The position numbers were made by a program, and so were the translations under genes. This document shows positions 23,636-35,300 of a DNA stretch of 64,000 nt, one piece after another. Numbering within the stretch: the first letter of the stretch is position 1; each line of letters starts with the position of its first letter. The notes below the pieces were generated by a model, which was given only the letters and a program-made list of their open reading frames with translations, searched no databases and was not told where the DNA came from. Location: assembly GCA_023101725.1 (NCBI GenBank), contig JALJCO010001235.1, positions 178,501 to 242,500 of the forward strand, given 5' to 3'. Source of the stretch: Atherinomorus stipes (Eukaryota > Chordata > Actinopteri > Atheriniformes > Atherinidae).

Positions 23636-24451
23636 ACTTGCTGATATTGAGTACTGATATGAGTGCTCATAAAACCCATCAAGGTCACTGGGAAGGATAC
23701 CAGAATGTAGACCAGGATGTCAAATGTGACGACTAAGTGCGACTGTGTGGTGAATCAGATAACTATTTTTCCTGAGGACGAAAAAGAAAAGATAGTTTTG
23801 ATATTTGCATTCTGATTTAATTTGTGTGGTTCTGAGTTGCATGTATTGAACATTTTCAATAAAGGCATATGCCACTCCTGGGTAAAATTTAGCCTCCCCC
23901 CGCAGCCCCCTGAGTTGGACAAGTGGGCAGAAGCGTTTTCTAACCGACCCAGTCATTCTCTGAATCTGGCAGCACTGACTTTAGCTTAGTTTAGGATAGT
24001 TGCTGTAATCTGGTGTATCCAACTAGCACCACTTGGTGAAAGAGAACTAATTAACTCAAGATTTTTTTCAAATTACATTGCATGACCTCACATTCTGATT
24101 GAGTACAAACAAGAAGCCGATTTCACATTAAAGGACTGACTAGGAAGCATTCAATAGGGGAACTGTATGTACAGGCCAATCACAGGCGAAGCACAACGGA
24201 TAGTAGCAATGGCAACACGCTGGGTCGGCTAAAAAAACGCTTCAGCCCACGTGTTCAACTTAGGGGACTGTGGGGGGAGGCTCAATTTCACCCAGGGGTG
24301 GCATATGCCTTTAAGTTCCCGGTTGTTTGTGTTGACCTAAACTTTTCCATGTCCACTTGCTTCAAAAGAGTAGTTGAACCTTTTATACATTACATCCAAT
24401 TTTTTGGGTGAAATTCCCCAATTAGGGTTGTTTTTAGTCACTGTGACACTG
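23636..24451. other. No supported gene
   Basis: No TIR pair or exon recognised. GGTGGCATATGCCTTTAA near 24298 and AAAGGCATATGCCACTCCTG near 23861 are an inverted pair, so a diverged miniature element of roughly 450 bp may lie between them. Confidence 0.35.
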
Positions 24452-24599
24452 CTTCCCATTGCGATGACTAGGTTGTACCTCTTCTCTACTTCCCATTGCG
24501 ATGACTAGGTTGTACCTCTTCTCTACTTCCCATTGCGATGACTAGGTTGTACCTCTTCTCTACTTCCCATTGCGCTGACTAGGTTGTACCTCTTCTCTG
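24452..24599. repeat. 37-bp minisatellite, four units
   Basis: CTTCCCATTGCGATGACTAG recurs at 24452, 24489, 24526 and 24563. Units 1-3 are almost identical; unit 4 has GCGCTG. Confidence 0.95.
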
Positions 24600-25602
24600 C
24601 GTAGTTCTGCGTGTGTTTGTGTGTGTTTGTATGATCTGAGGATATTTAAGCCACCTGCAGGTCCTCCTGTAGGGGATTGCTTGTTTTGTTTTCCAACAGA
24701 GAGCCTTGGTTGTTTAGGGATCGCGGTACAGATGTACCAGTGAACTGTGTAAGTGGATTCATGTTTTCTCTCCTCTCTCTCTTCCTCTTCCTTACTCCTC
24801 TCTCTCTGTTTCACTTTCTATCATTACCTCTGTTAACTTTCATTTCTCCCTTGTCAGGCCCAGCAGTATGAAATGGAATGGTGTAATAGACAAATGTTTA
24901 AATAAAGAAATAAAATGAATAAACATGATATCAAGTGGAGCCTTATATTCATAAAGCTCCGCTTGATAAAGCAAAACTGTTCAACAGAATAAAGCAATCA
25001 GATTTCCATTCTGCTTGCTTCGATGCTGGACAGGACAAGTAAGGAAGAAAAAAAAAAAAAAAAAAAAAAAGGGTTGTTTTTAGTAATAGGATAAAGTGGT
25101 TTTCATCCGTGACAAGTTACCCAGGTAAGATTCTCTAATCAAAATCAGATTCTTTAAATGGCATGTGTTTTAACTTTTTGTTTTTCTGTGTTTAGAGTTT
25201 CAATTCCACAGATTAATCTCTTTGTATTAATGAATGTATTTTGGTATCCAGTTCTACAGTACTGTGACACTTTTGGGAACTGAGCAAGTACATGCCCATC
25301 GTATTGGGCATCGCTAATTTAGAGGTTGGAAACACGATGCTCACAGTACCAGCATGTGTAGCCTATCAGTAGCTTGCGTATTATCCCCTTCAGTGTTCCA
25401 GAGAGTACTGTGGTAGTCCAACATCCCTAATAGACACATTTGTTGGAATTGGTTCTGCTGCTCCTGCATGAACCCTGAAACGCTAAAAAAAAAAGATTTT
25501 TCTACCAAATATGTCTACTGGTTGTCCTGCAGACTCCAGCTTGGTCTCATCAGGTGATCATATAAACCACTGGTGCTGGTTACTTTCACCTCTGTTCTAC
25601 TT
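24600..25602. other. No supported gene; A-tract
   Basis: A 23-base poly(A) at about 25049-25071 follows AATAAA-like motifs near 24900, as a retroposed sequence would show. The body is not recognised. Confidence 0.35.
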
Positions 25603-26176
25603 CAGGGGTGGGCAGCTCCGGTCCTCGAGGGCCAGCATCCTGCAGGTTATCAGGAGTTTCTCTGCACACCTGAATCAAATCAATGGGTAATTGTGCAGAA
25701 CTTGATGTAAAGCTCTGCACAAGTCACAAGGTGTGTTGCCACAGAGAAACTCCTGACACCTGCAGGTAGGGCTGCTTGATTATGGAAAAAATCACTATCA
25801 CAATTATTTTGGTAAATATTGGAATTGCGATTATTGAAACGATTTCTTTTTGTTAAACAATGCATTTATTCAGCATTTCTCTCTGTCCAAAAACATTTTG
25901 TTATTGATAATGTAAACAAAACACAACACACCTCCTTCCCTCTTCAGCTTTGTGAATGCAGGGTGTAGCAGGGCTGTGCGGAAAGGAATGTATTACGCAT
26001 GCACTTTTCTTTCAGAAATTGTGTAAAGAAAAATGGCACATAAATTGTTTCAACTAGGTTATATGATTTTTTTAGATTATTTGACATGAAAATTGAAATC
26101 AGGATTAAATTTTGATTAATTGCACAGTCCTACCTGCAGGGTGCCGGCCCTGGAGGACCGGAGTTGCCCACCCCTG
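25603..26176. mobile_element. hAT-Charlie-like miniature element, interrupted
   Basis: Ends CAGGGGTGGGCAGCTCCGGT and GGAGTTGCCCACCCCTG. Flanks TTCTACTT and ATCTACAG match partly (TCTAC). Inner arms CCTCGAGGGCCAGCATCCTG and complement. Same family style as 55973-56160. Interrupted by a second hAT at 25767-26132. Confidence 0.8.
25767..26132. mobile_element. hAT element nested inside a hAT element
   Basis: Ends TAGGGCTGCTTGATTATG and ATTAATTGCACAGTCCTA are inverted. Perfect 8-bp duplication CCTGCAGG at 25759-25766 and 26133-26140. 366 bp, no coding. Confidence 0.9.
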
Positions 26177-26361
26177 ATCTACAGGACAACATGATGCTGC
26201 TGAGACGTGTCTCTCTAATTGGCTGTTCAGTGAAATGCTACTAATACTAACAGCAAGCTGAGTATTCAGCTCAGACCAGATGTGAAAACACGAACCTCCA
26301 GCAGCAGCTATGGTTTTATTGTTTTCTGTACCAGAAACATGAATGACGAAGAGCTGTTTAC

Positions 26362-26456
26362 CTGTGGAGTCTCCATCATCTCTGGGACCTCAGGGCTGAA
26401 ATCTGGAGGGTCATTCTTCCTGCAGCTTTTCATCCTCCAACACACACAGATCACAC
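26362..26456 (-). CDS. IgSF receptor exon 3: end of helix and first part of tail
   Basis: A 95-bp exon entering in phase 1 and leaving in phase 0. Joined to exon 2 it completes the helix and stop-transfer segment as LLIGVICVCWRMKSCRK, then NDPPDFSPEVPEMMETPQ. The basic RMKSCRK stretch is a typical cytoplasmic anchor. The acceptor used is gttccag before gtgtgatc; the donor reads cacag then gtaaac on the minus strand. A more pyrimidine-rich acceptor (ttttccattgcag) sits 23 nt upstream but leads to a stop in every plausible phase. The exact join of hydrophobic and basic segments across a 16-kb gap, with matching phases, is the main reason to believe exons 2 and 3 belong to one gene. It is close to but outside the Tc1 copy that begins at 26665. 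Confidence 0.62.
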
Positions 26457-26664
26457 CTGGAACAGATCATCATGAGTCCCTGCAATGGAAAACTAACACA
26501 CCTGGACATTCATAGTATAGTTAACATTATAGTTCTGGTTTAGGTTTTTGTTGCTAGTGCATGTACTGACCTCCTGGTGTCAGACAGACCCCTAAAAGTC
26601 TATCCTGTTGTTTTCATGAGGCTGTAAATCTGTGGTAATGGTCTACCAACAGGACGTGGATTTA

Positions 26665-28228
26665 CATGGAGTGCAGAATTATTAGGCAAATGAGTATTTT
26701 GACCACATCATACTCTTTATGCATGTTGTCTTACTCCAAGCTGTGTAGGCCAAAAGCCTACGACCAATTAAGCATATCAGGTGATGTGCATCTCTGTAAT
26801 GAGAAGGGGTGTGGTCAAATGGCATTAACACCCTATATCAGGTGTATTAGGCAAACAGAATTATTAGGCAACTTCTTTTCCTTTGGCAAAATGGGTCAGA
26901 AGAGGGACTTGACAGGCTCCGAAAAGTCAAAAATAGTGAGATATCTTGCAGAGGGATGCAGCACTCTTAAAATTGCCAAGCTTCTGAAGCGTGATCATCG
27001 AACAATCAAGCGTTTCATTCAAAATAGTCAACTGGCTCACAAGAAACGTGTGGAAAAGCCAAGGCGCAAAATAACTGCCCATGAACTGAGAAAAGTCAAG
27101 TGTGCAGCTGCCAAGATGCCACTTGCCAGCAGTTTTGCCATATTTCAGAGCTGCAACATCACTGGAGTGCCCAAAAGCACAAGGTGTGCAATACTCAGAG
27201 ACATGGCCAAGATAAGAAAGGCTGAAAAACCACCACCACTGAACAAGACACACAAGCTGAAACATCAAGACTGGGCCAAGAAATATCTCGACTGATTTTT
27301 CTAAGGTTTTATGGACTGATGAAATGAGAGTGAGTCTTGATGGGCCAGATGGATGGGCCCGTGGCTGGATCGGTAAAGGTCAGAGAGCTCCAGTCCGACT
27401 CAGACGCCAGCAAGGTGGAGGTGGGGTACTGGTATGGGCTGGTATCATCAAAGATGAGCTTGTGGGGCCTTTTCAGGTTGAGGATGGAGTCAAGCTCAAC
27501 TCCCAGTTCTACTGCCAGTTTCTGGAAGACACCTTCTTCAAGCAGTGGTACAGGAAGAAGTCTGCATCCTTCAAGAAAAACATGATTTTCATGCAGGACA
27601 ATGCTCCATCACATGCATCCAAGTACTCCCACAGCGTGGCTTGCAAGAAAGGGTCTAAAAGAAAAAAAAACTAATGACATGGCCTCCTTGTTCACCTGAT
27701 CTGAACCCCATAGAGAACATGTCATCCCTCATCAAATGTGAGATTTACAAGGAGGGAAAACAGTCCACCTCTCTGAACAGTGTCTGGGAGGCTGTGGTTG
27801 CTGCTGCACGCAATGTTGATGGTGAACAGATCAAAACACTGACAGGATCCATGGATGGCAGCTTTTCAGTGTCCTTGCAAAGAAAGGTGGCTATACTAGT
27901 CACTGATTTGTTTTTGTTTTGTTTTTGAATGTCAGAAATGTATATTTGTGAATGTTGAGCTGTTATATTGGTTTCCCTGGTGAAAAGAAATAATTGAAAT
28001 GGGTATATATTTGTTTATTGTTAAGTTGCCTAATAATTCTGTTTGCCTAATACACCTGATATAGGGTGTTGATGTCATTAGACCACACCCCTTCTCATTA
28101 CAGAAATGCAAATCACCTGATATGCTTAAAGGGTAGTAGGCTTTCGGCCAATAAAGCTTGGAGTAAGACAACATGCATAAAGAGTATGATGTGGTCAAAA
28201 TACTCATTTGCCTAATAATTCTGCCCTG
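26665..28228 (+). mobile_element. Tc1/mariner element (copy 2)
   Basis: Inverted ends GTGCAGAATTATTAGGCAAA and TTTGCCTAATAATTCTGC extend into long TIRs of roughly 200 bp (CATCATACTCTTTATGCATG and complement). TA at 26663-26664 and 28229-28230. This terminal sequence belongs to a Tc1-like family shared by many fish. It carries a broken transposase. Confidence 0.92.
26891..27927 (+). pseudogene. Tc1-like transposase pseudogene (copy 2)
   Basis: Starts MGQKRDLTGSEKSKIVRYLA (HTH DNA-binding part, then KRDHRTIKRFIQ), continues to AKKYLD where a short deletion shifts frame near 27287. It resumes with TDEMRVSLDGPDGW (first Asp) and MQDNAPSHAS (second Asp). A further frameshift near 27660 is followed by PPCSPDLNPIENMSSLIK (Glu kept, but the usual Trp after the Asn is altered). 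About 345 residues if frames were ignored, normal for the family. All three acidic residues remain readable, but at least two frameshifts make it inactive. Confidence 0.88.
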
Positions 28229-28675
28229 TAGATGAAAAGCATATTTGTCGGTACAAAATGAAAAAACTGTTTCAAAGCAGTGGTTTACACTGTTCAGCCT
28301 CACTAAATTAAAGGGGAATTTAGCTTTTTTTTAACCTGGGGTCTGTTTTCATATGACTTTTCAGTGAGTGATGGAGAAAGGAATTTTCCAGATAGCTCCA
28401 GTATTTATCCGGGCAGGCAGCCCAACTGTTGATAAGTATGGGATAACTGGTCACCGCGTCTAAGTTCGTACAAAAAACATGCTTTTTTTTTCACACTGAA
28501 GGGCTCGGATAGTCTCAACGAGTGTCCGACAACATACTAGAGAGGAGAAATAAACCAAAGTATCTACATTACCTGGCAATCGCTATTTGTTTTGGTGTCT
28601 GTGTGCAGTGTTTTGACGAGAGATGTCGCGCGATTTTGGAACAAGATTTGGGGCCAATTCCAATTCCTATCTTAA

Positions 28676-29143
28676 AGACACACAACGGAACTTTTAGCAG
28701 TTTTCTCAGTGACGCGCCCCCTATCGGCGGCTAAACTAGCATCCATCTTGTTTGTACCTGTACTGTAAGCTCACTCCAGCCAGTAAAAGACAGTCTTATC
28801 TTGACTCTTGTTCTGTCCCTTCCTCTGTTTCTTTTCCTCTCTTCCTCCGATGATGTTTCCTTGCGTTTCTTTACCGAATTCGACATGATGCGCATTCAAA
28901 ACACCCGCGATGTTGATCCCTGGTTTACATCCGGTTGCTAGTGAGTGACGCGGTGCTGCAACCAATAGTTGGCTGCAACGTCACAGTCGCGTCCCGGATG
29001 GGAATCTTACATAGTGCTGTTTCTGAGCCCCGGGACGCCTCTGGGCATTGACGGCTCGAAAATGCGCAAAATGAATGTTGGTGTGACATCAAAACGAGTC
29101 AGAAACACAGATTTTTAAGGTCTAAAAGTTACGTTGTGTGTCT
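28676..29143. mobile_element. TTAA miniature element in the left arm
   Basis: Ends AGACACACAACGGAAC and GTTACGTTGTGTGTCT flanked by TTAA at 28672-28675 and 29144-29147. The opposite arm (near 30052-30066) has the uninterrupted site around GGGTTAAGGC, proving both the insertion and the TTAA duplication. Confidence 0.9.
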
Positions 29144-29147
29144 TTAA

Positions 29148-30040
29148 CCCTCAAGCTCAACCCTCAATCTTAGTAGCCCTCAAAACCAAGTGTTAAGGGC
29201 TATTTTGTGACTTAGAAATGGGACAGCCCTTACGTGCAGATATGTCTTCAAGCTATGGGGGGCAGCATTACGCCAAATCGGTGTTCAGTCTGTCAATTCA
29301 GAAGAAGGAGAAGGAGGAGGAAGCATTTACTTTATTTGCATGTATTTGCATTGTTAACCCTGTCTATTTAATCATCAGCCACAAATGCAGCTATCATTGA
29401 CGGGTCCATCAGGTCTGTGTTTTTGAAATTGTTGTGGACAATCTGTCAATTATTCCTTCTGTTAGAATTTTCAAACAAATAGTCTGTATAAATAACATCA
29501 CCATGGACATATTCAGCTGTTACCGCATAACACAGCTTATTGAAAGGTAAACACCAGGTATAACTATCGTTAGATAAGTCTGCAGCTACGGGAGATGACA
29601 TTACCCCGGTTGTCTTATACCATTATCAGCACAAGCTTTTTACACAGGCTGTTATCTTGATAAAACGACATTAGCACTGAGAAAAATGACCATTTTGTAA
29701 CGTTAACCAACTTAAATGATAGCAACATGGCTTGACCGCACCGGCCGCTATTGACAAAATATCGTAAAATAAATATTATGCAAAAATGAGGTAACTAATC
29801 CATAACATTGGCCTAAACTAAGATAATGCAATGGTTTTTCTTATATTTATATCTCCATTAACAAAGAAAATACTTAAGATTTGTAGCTCGCCTTCTTTGC
29901 CGCTTGCATTCTGGGTAGCCCTTACTCACAAGGGTGGTGCCAGAGAATCTCAGTATTGAGGGCAATTCAGTCTCAAACTTGCCCCTCAATGTTCTCAGAA
30001 TCGGGACAGCACATGCACTTTGGGGGGGAGTGCGCATGTT
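29148..30040. other. Core of the long-TIR element
   Basis: Non-coding interior with further weakly inverted GTAGCCCTCA/GGGTAGCCCTTACTC segments. No transposase or exon recognised. Confidence 0.4.
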
Positions 30041-30342
30041 TGAGATTGAGGGTTAAGGCAGGAATTGGAATTTACCATTGATATTCAGCATCTCGGGATT
30101 TGGACACAGACATAAAAACAAATAGCGATTGGCAGGTAATGTAGGTACTTTCGTTCATTTCTCTTCTCTAGTATGTTGTCGGACACTCGTTGAGACTATC
30201 TGAGCCCTTCAGTGTGGAGAAAAAGCAGGTGCGGGGGCCAGTTGCCCCATACTTATTATTAGCTGGGTCAGTAAGCTGCTGCTATGCTGCCTGTTCGGCT
30301 AAATACTGGAGCTATCTGGAAAATTCCTTTCTCCATCACTTA

Positions 30343-31899
30343 CAGCTGTGTGAAAAGGTTTTTGCCCCCTTCCAAATCTCTTACTTTTTTGCATGTTTGT
30401 CACACTTAAAATTTTCAGATCATCAAACAAATTTTAATGTGAGTCAAAGAAAACACAAGTAAACAGAAAATGCAGTTTTTGAATGAAGATTTTTATTAGT
30501 GAGGGGGAAAAAAATCCAAACCTCCATGGTCCTGAGTGAAAGTGATTGCCTGCCCCCCCCCTCAATTTCTCTATCCACACCAAGGTTGGATTACTGCCAC
30601 ACCTGTTCTCAATCAAGAAATCACTTAAATAGGACCTGCCTGACGAAGTTTAGTAGACCAAAAAGATCCTCAAAAGCTAGACATCATGATGCGATCCAAA
30701 GAAAAATTCAGTAAAAAATGAGAAACAAAGTAATTAAGATCTATCAGTCTGTAAAAGGTTACAAAGCCATTTCTAAAGCTTTGGGACTCCAGCGAACCAC
30801 AGTGAGAGCCATTATCCACAAACGCCGAAAACATGGAACAGTGGTGAACCTTCCCAGGAGTGGCCGGCCGACCAAAATTACCCCAAGAGCACAGTGACAA
30901 CTTATTCAAGAGGTCATAAAAGACCCCAGAACAACATCCAAGAACTGCAGGCCTCACTTGCCTCAATTAAGGTCATTGTTCATGACTCCACCATAAGAAA
31001 GAGACTGGGCAGAGTTCCAAGACCAAAACCACTGCTGAGCAAAAAGAACGTAAAGGCTCGTCTCAGTTTTGCCAGAAAGCATCTTGATGATCCCCAAGAC
31101 TTTTGTGAAAATACTCTGTGGACTGACGAGACAAAAATTGAACTTTTTGGAAGGTGTAGGTCCCATTACATCTGGCGTAAAAGTAACACGGCATTTCAGA
31201 AAAGAAACATCATAACAACAGTAAAATATGGTGGTGGTAGTGTGATGGTCTGGGGCTATTTTGCTGCTTCAAGACCTGGAAGACCTGCTGTGGTAAATGG
31301 AACCATGAATTCTGCTGTCTACCAAAAAATCCTGAAGGAGAATATCCGGCCATCTGTTGGTGACCTCAAACTGAAGCGCACTTGGGTTCTACAGCAGGAC
31401 AATGATCCAAAACATACAAGTCCACCTCTGAATGGCTTAAGAAAAACAATATGAAGACTTTGGAGTGGCCTAGTCAAAGTCCAGACCTGAATCCCCTTGA
31501 GATGCTGTGGCATGACCTTAAAAAGGCGGTTCATGCTGGAAAAGCCTCCAATGTGGCTGAATTACAACAATTCTGCAAAGATGAGTGGAACAAAATTCCT
31601 CCACAGCGCTGCAGAAGACTCACTGCCAGTTATCACAAACACTTGATTGCAGTTGTTGCTGCTAAGGGTGGAAAAAACCAGTTATTAGGTTTAGGGGCAA
31701 TCACATTTTCACACAGGGCCATTTGGGTTTGGATTCCCCCCTAAAAATAAAAATCTTCATTTAAAAACTGCATTTTGTGTTTACTTGTGTTATCTTTGTC
31801 TCACATTTAAATTTGTTTGATGATCTGAAACATTTAAGTGTGACTTACATGCAAAAAAATAAGAAATCAAGAGGGGGCAAACACTTTTTCACTTAACTG
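30343..31899 (+). mobile_element. Tc1/mariner element (copy 3)
   Basis: Ends CAGCTGTGTGAAAAGGTTTT and AACACTTTTTCACTTAACTG inside TA (30341-30342, 31900-31901). The inner TIR AAACACAAGTAAACAGAAAA pairs with TTTTGTGTTTACTTGTG. Broken transposase on the plus strand. It sits in the right arm of the long-TIR element. Confidence 0.92.
30686..31700 (+). pseudogene. Tc1 transposase pseudogene (copy 3)
   Basis: HTH region KVIKIYQSVKGYKAISKALG and linker RSGRPTK, then the catalytic core with [10 protein letters not shown] (first Asp), GGGSVMVWGYF, QQDNDPKHTS (second Asp) and SPDLNPLEMLWHDLKK (Glu, DD34E spacing). The C-terminal part reaches ASYHKHLIAVVAAKGG. A stop at the AQ* position near 30895 and a frameshift around 31450 break it. 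About 340 residues overall, as expected. It is the best preserved transposase here, but not intact. Confidence 0.9.
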
Positions 31900-31961
31900 T
31901 ATATGAAAGGACATGTGAAAACACACACCCCAGGTTAAAAAAAAGCAGAATTCCCCTTTAA

Positions 31962-32787
31962 GTGTGTGAGCAGCACCCACTCAACCAAAGGGTTAATCTG
32001 TTTAATGTGTGCCTGCAGGCTTCTATAAATAATAAAAATGTTGGTTGCATTACTAGAATGATGCAGAGGCTGGTGATAATTGCACTGACCTCTGCAGTTA
32101 TTCATATTCAGACCTTTATCTTATAGAGGATAAAGAGCAAACTGGTAAAGTGACTCCTGGATAACCGGACTGGCAGAAACTTGAGAAAATGCTCTGCAAC
32201 GCAACACATCTGGTGACACACCACATTATGAATGTGAGCAGATATCTGGAGTCAAATCAACACTGGTCAGAAAGTATTTTGCCTTTTTTTTTTTTATCTG
32301 ACTGATTATCTCAATGATGACCTGCTCTCCCATCAATTTCAATAAACCCTTAACAGGGCATTCCCTTTTATATGTGCAATGTAAAGAATTGAACTAACTC
32401 ATTAATAACTTCCCACAAACCTAGGAAAGTTTCCTTTGTTAGGTTGTCTAAATATATGTTCTCTGCAAAGCAGTCCTGTCTGATAAAAACTTTACCACTG
32501 CAATCCCCCTCCATCTCCAGGACCTCAGTTCAGGATCAACATTCATTGTCAAACTTGACGTCACTGCCTGATAATATCAATCTTCACACCATCAGCACAA
32601 GACATAAGTAACCGTGACCTTTCTACGGCTCTCAAATGCTTCATATGGGCCGCATTTTTCTAGTACTACTGTAACCTGGAGTGATTGCAGTGCAGTTTGC
32701 CCTTATGTGACTCGTATCAAATTTTTTTAATGCCAGTCTGAAGGGCGCAAATCAAATTTTTCCATATCCAACCCACTTTCATAACCC
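31962..32787. other. No recognisable feature
   Basis: Intronic spacer of the IgSF gene with no supported element. Confidence 0.4.
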
Positions 32788-32837
32788 TATGTTACCAAAA
32801 GTATCACTAACCTGCCTTGACTCACATATGAGCTTAA

Positions 32838-33442
32838 AGGCCTCCTTCCACTGAAAACCCGTTTAACTTGCTCCTTCTGAAATACGGAGGGTTTCCCCTT
32901 GTTTACTTACACATGCTGACTTGCTAGCGTTGCGTTCCCCCCAGTCGGCTGTTCTTTCTCATCAGAGAAACAACACGAAGAAAAGAGCAAAAAGGAACAG
33001 CCTCGCACTTCTACGTCACATTTCAAATAGCGTATCCCACGTGGGGTTTCTATCTGTCCATTGGAAGGCAGGTAACCCTCCACTACACACTAGAAGTAAA
33101 GACAGCACGACTGTAGCTTCGGAGTTGAGAAGCTAATTAGCTAACTGTTTGTTAGCATGGCGGAACAAACTTGTTTGTCGGCTCTATTTCCTGTCTGTAG
33201 CGAAATAAGAGCGGAGGGCGGAGCTTCCTTCATACACTGATGGGAGTCAGCCAATCAGACGGAGAAATTCATGAGAAGGACCCGGAAAAGCTGCCGTTGG
33301 ACCACAAGCCTCTCTTCTAGTATACAAATACAGCTGGATACAAAGATACCAGAAGGTTTTTTTAAACAGAAACGATGCAGAATGCATTCAATAATAATGG
33401 AGAACACAGAAATATTAATGAAATGACCATGGAAGTACAATT
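32838..33442. mobile_element. Insertion at TTAA within Tc1 copy 4
   Basis: 605 bp bounded by TTAA at 32834-32837 and 33443-33446. The Tc1 family sequence is continuous across one TTAA, as seen in the fragment at 8253-8340. The ends AGGCCTCCTTCCACTG and TGGAAGTACAATT are only weakly inverted. Non-coding. Confidence 0.75.
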
Positions 33443-33469
33443 TTAAGTGACGTACCATTTCTAATTCAT

Positions 33470-34474
33470 AGGATTCAGTATGCCGTTGGTCCACCTTTGC
33501 AGCTAGAACAGCTTCAACTCTTCTGGGAAGGTTGTCCACAAGGTTTAGGGAGTGTGTTTGTGGGAATTTTTGACCATTCTTCCAGAAGCGCATTGATGAG
33601 GTCACACACTGATGTTGGATGAGAAGGCCTGGCTCTCAGTCTCCGCTTTAATTCATCCCAAAGGTGTTCTATGGGGTTGAGGTCAGGACTCTAAGCAGGC
33701 CAGTCCAGTTCCTCCACACCAGACTCTGCATCCAGGTCTTTATGGTGCACAGTCATGTTGGAAGAGGAAGGGGCCAGCTCCAAACTGTTCCCACAAAGTT
33801 GGGAGCATGGAATTGTCCAAAATGTCTTGGTATGCTGAAGCATTCAGTTCCTTTCGCTGGAACTAAGGGATCAAGCCCAGCTCCTGAATAACAACCCCAC
33901 ACCATAATCCCCCCTCCACCAAACTTTACACTTTACACTTGTGCAATGCAGTCAGACAAGTACTGTTGTCCTGGCAACCGCCAGACCCAGACTCGTCCAT
34001 CAGATTACCAGATGGAGAAGCGTGATTCATCACTCCAGAGAACGCCTCCACTGCTCTAGAGTCCAGTGGCGGCTGCTTTACACCACTGCATCTACGCTTT
34101 GCATTGCACTTGGTGATTTATGGATGCAGCTGATTGCCATGGAAACCCATTCCATGAAGCTCTCTATCACTGTTCTTGAGCTGATCTGAAGGCCACATGA
34201 AGTTTGAAGGTCTGTAGTGACTGACTGCAGAAAGTTGGCCACCTCTTCGCACTGTGCGTCAGCATCCGCTGACACCGCTCCGTCAGTTTACGTGGCTGAC
34301 CACTTTGTGGCTGAGTTGCTGTCGTTCCCAAACACTTCCATTTTCTTATAATAAGCTGACAGTTGACTGTGAAATATTTAGGAGCAATGAAATTTCACAA
34401 CTGGATTTGTTGCACAGGTGGCATCCTATCACAGTTCCACACTGGAATTCACTGAGTTCCTGACAGCGACCCAT
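33470..34474 (-). pseudogene. Tc1 transposase pseudogene (copy 4)
   Basis: The minus strand starts MGRCQELSEFQCGTVIGCHL, then passes through QPRKLTER-like words to the catalytic region with many stops. It ends near LLNLVDNLPRRVEAVLAAK. QHDCAP-like second-Asp and NPIEHLWDEL-like Glu regions survive only in pieces (for example around 33660-33690). Multiple frameshifts; inactive and older than copy 3. Confidence 0.75.
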
Positions 34475-34603
34475 TCTTTCACAAATGTTTGTAGGAACAG
34501 TCTGCATGCCTAGCTGCTATATTTATACACCTGTGGACATGGAAGTGATTGAACACCTGATTCCCATAATTTGGATGGGTGAGCAAATACCTTTGGCAAT
34601 ATA

Positions 34604-34989
34604 ATGCATGTGGTCCTGAATTGGATACATATCTGATCTGTGTTAAAGCGGCTGCAGTCTATCAACCTTATTCCTGAGCCAGCGCATGTAAAAACGACTA
34701 TGCATCAACTTCCTGTGAGATACAGGAAATAGCACTTAGCCATCGGCTCGCAGTGTAAGTTGTCATTGCTGGCAGTGGTTTGGTCAAACCTTTCAACAAG
34801 AATATTCATAACATCACTAAACAATTTTCCCCAGAAAAATGCACTTGTGTAGCTCAGGAACATGTTGCGCAATTGGTGGTTGTACAAACAACCTCAGTCT
34901 AAGAGAGAGAGGCTGTGGGTCTCAGACTGCGACATTGTGGTTGCATTTTAGGATTAAAAAATCTACATCTACTTTTAGGTAAATAAGAT
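34604..34989. other. No recognisable feature
   Basis: Short intronic spacer with no supported element. Confidence 0.4.
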
Positions 34990-35300
34990 TGCATCCCGAC
35001 TCTTTTAACTGAACACCAACAACATTATTATGTATTACTCTGCTCCCCATCTCTGGAGTCCCTCCCTACTGATCTCCATACAGTAGACATTTCCCTCTCC
35101 TAAAATCCAGACTCAAAACTCTTCTGTACAGTCTTATTCCACCTACGTCCATACAGTATGCACCAATCCAATGTTGTTTTTGTGGTACCTGTTATGTTTT
35201 GTATTTTACCTCATTGTTTTTAATGTTTTATCTGCTTTAGCTTCCTTGGGTGCTCTGATAAGGCACTTTTCAAATAAGAAGTTATTATCATTATTACTAT
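34990..35300 (+). mobile_element. L2-type LINE 3'-end relic
   Basis: Translates in part LWSPSLLISIQ then SFKSRLKTLLYSLIPPT. The SRLKT.LY words are typical of the last part of L2 ORF2. Then follow TTTTAATGTTTTATCTG, TGATAAGGCACTTTTCAAAT and an ATT-rich tail, shared with the tails at 48950-49100 and 59142-59340. Confidence 0.6.

Larger units (their letters stand above)
28312..31957. mobile_element. Long-TIR TTAA element carrying two insertions
   Basis: Ends AGGGGAATTTAGC and GCAGAATTCCCCT with TTAA at 28308-28311 and 31958-31961. Inverted arms run about 350 bp or more (TGGAGAAAGGAATTTTCCAG, GTCCGACAACATACTAG and complements) to AACCCTCAATCT. The left arm is split by a 468-bp TTAA element, the right arm by a Tc1. 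Without them it is about 1.6 kb. No transposase; piggyBac or Kolobok type by target. Confidence 0.85.
32788..34603 (-). mobile_element. Tc1/mariner element (copy 4), split
   Basis: The left end TGTTACCAAAAGTATC and right end ATACCTTTGGCAATATA are the two TIRs. The sequence after the left TIR (CTTGACTCACATATGAGCTTAA) resumes only at 33443 with TTAAGTGACGTACC, so a 605-bp insertion lies between. The transposase is on the minus strand. Confidence 0.85.

Noticed and set aside
24452..24599. 37-bp direct repeats as a CRISPR array
   Set aside because: Units abut with no unique spacers, and the window is vertebrate.
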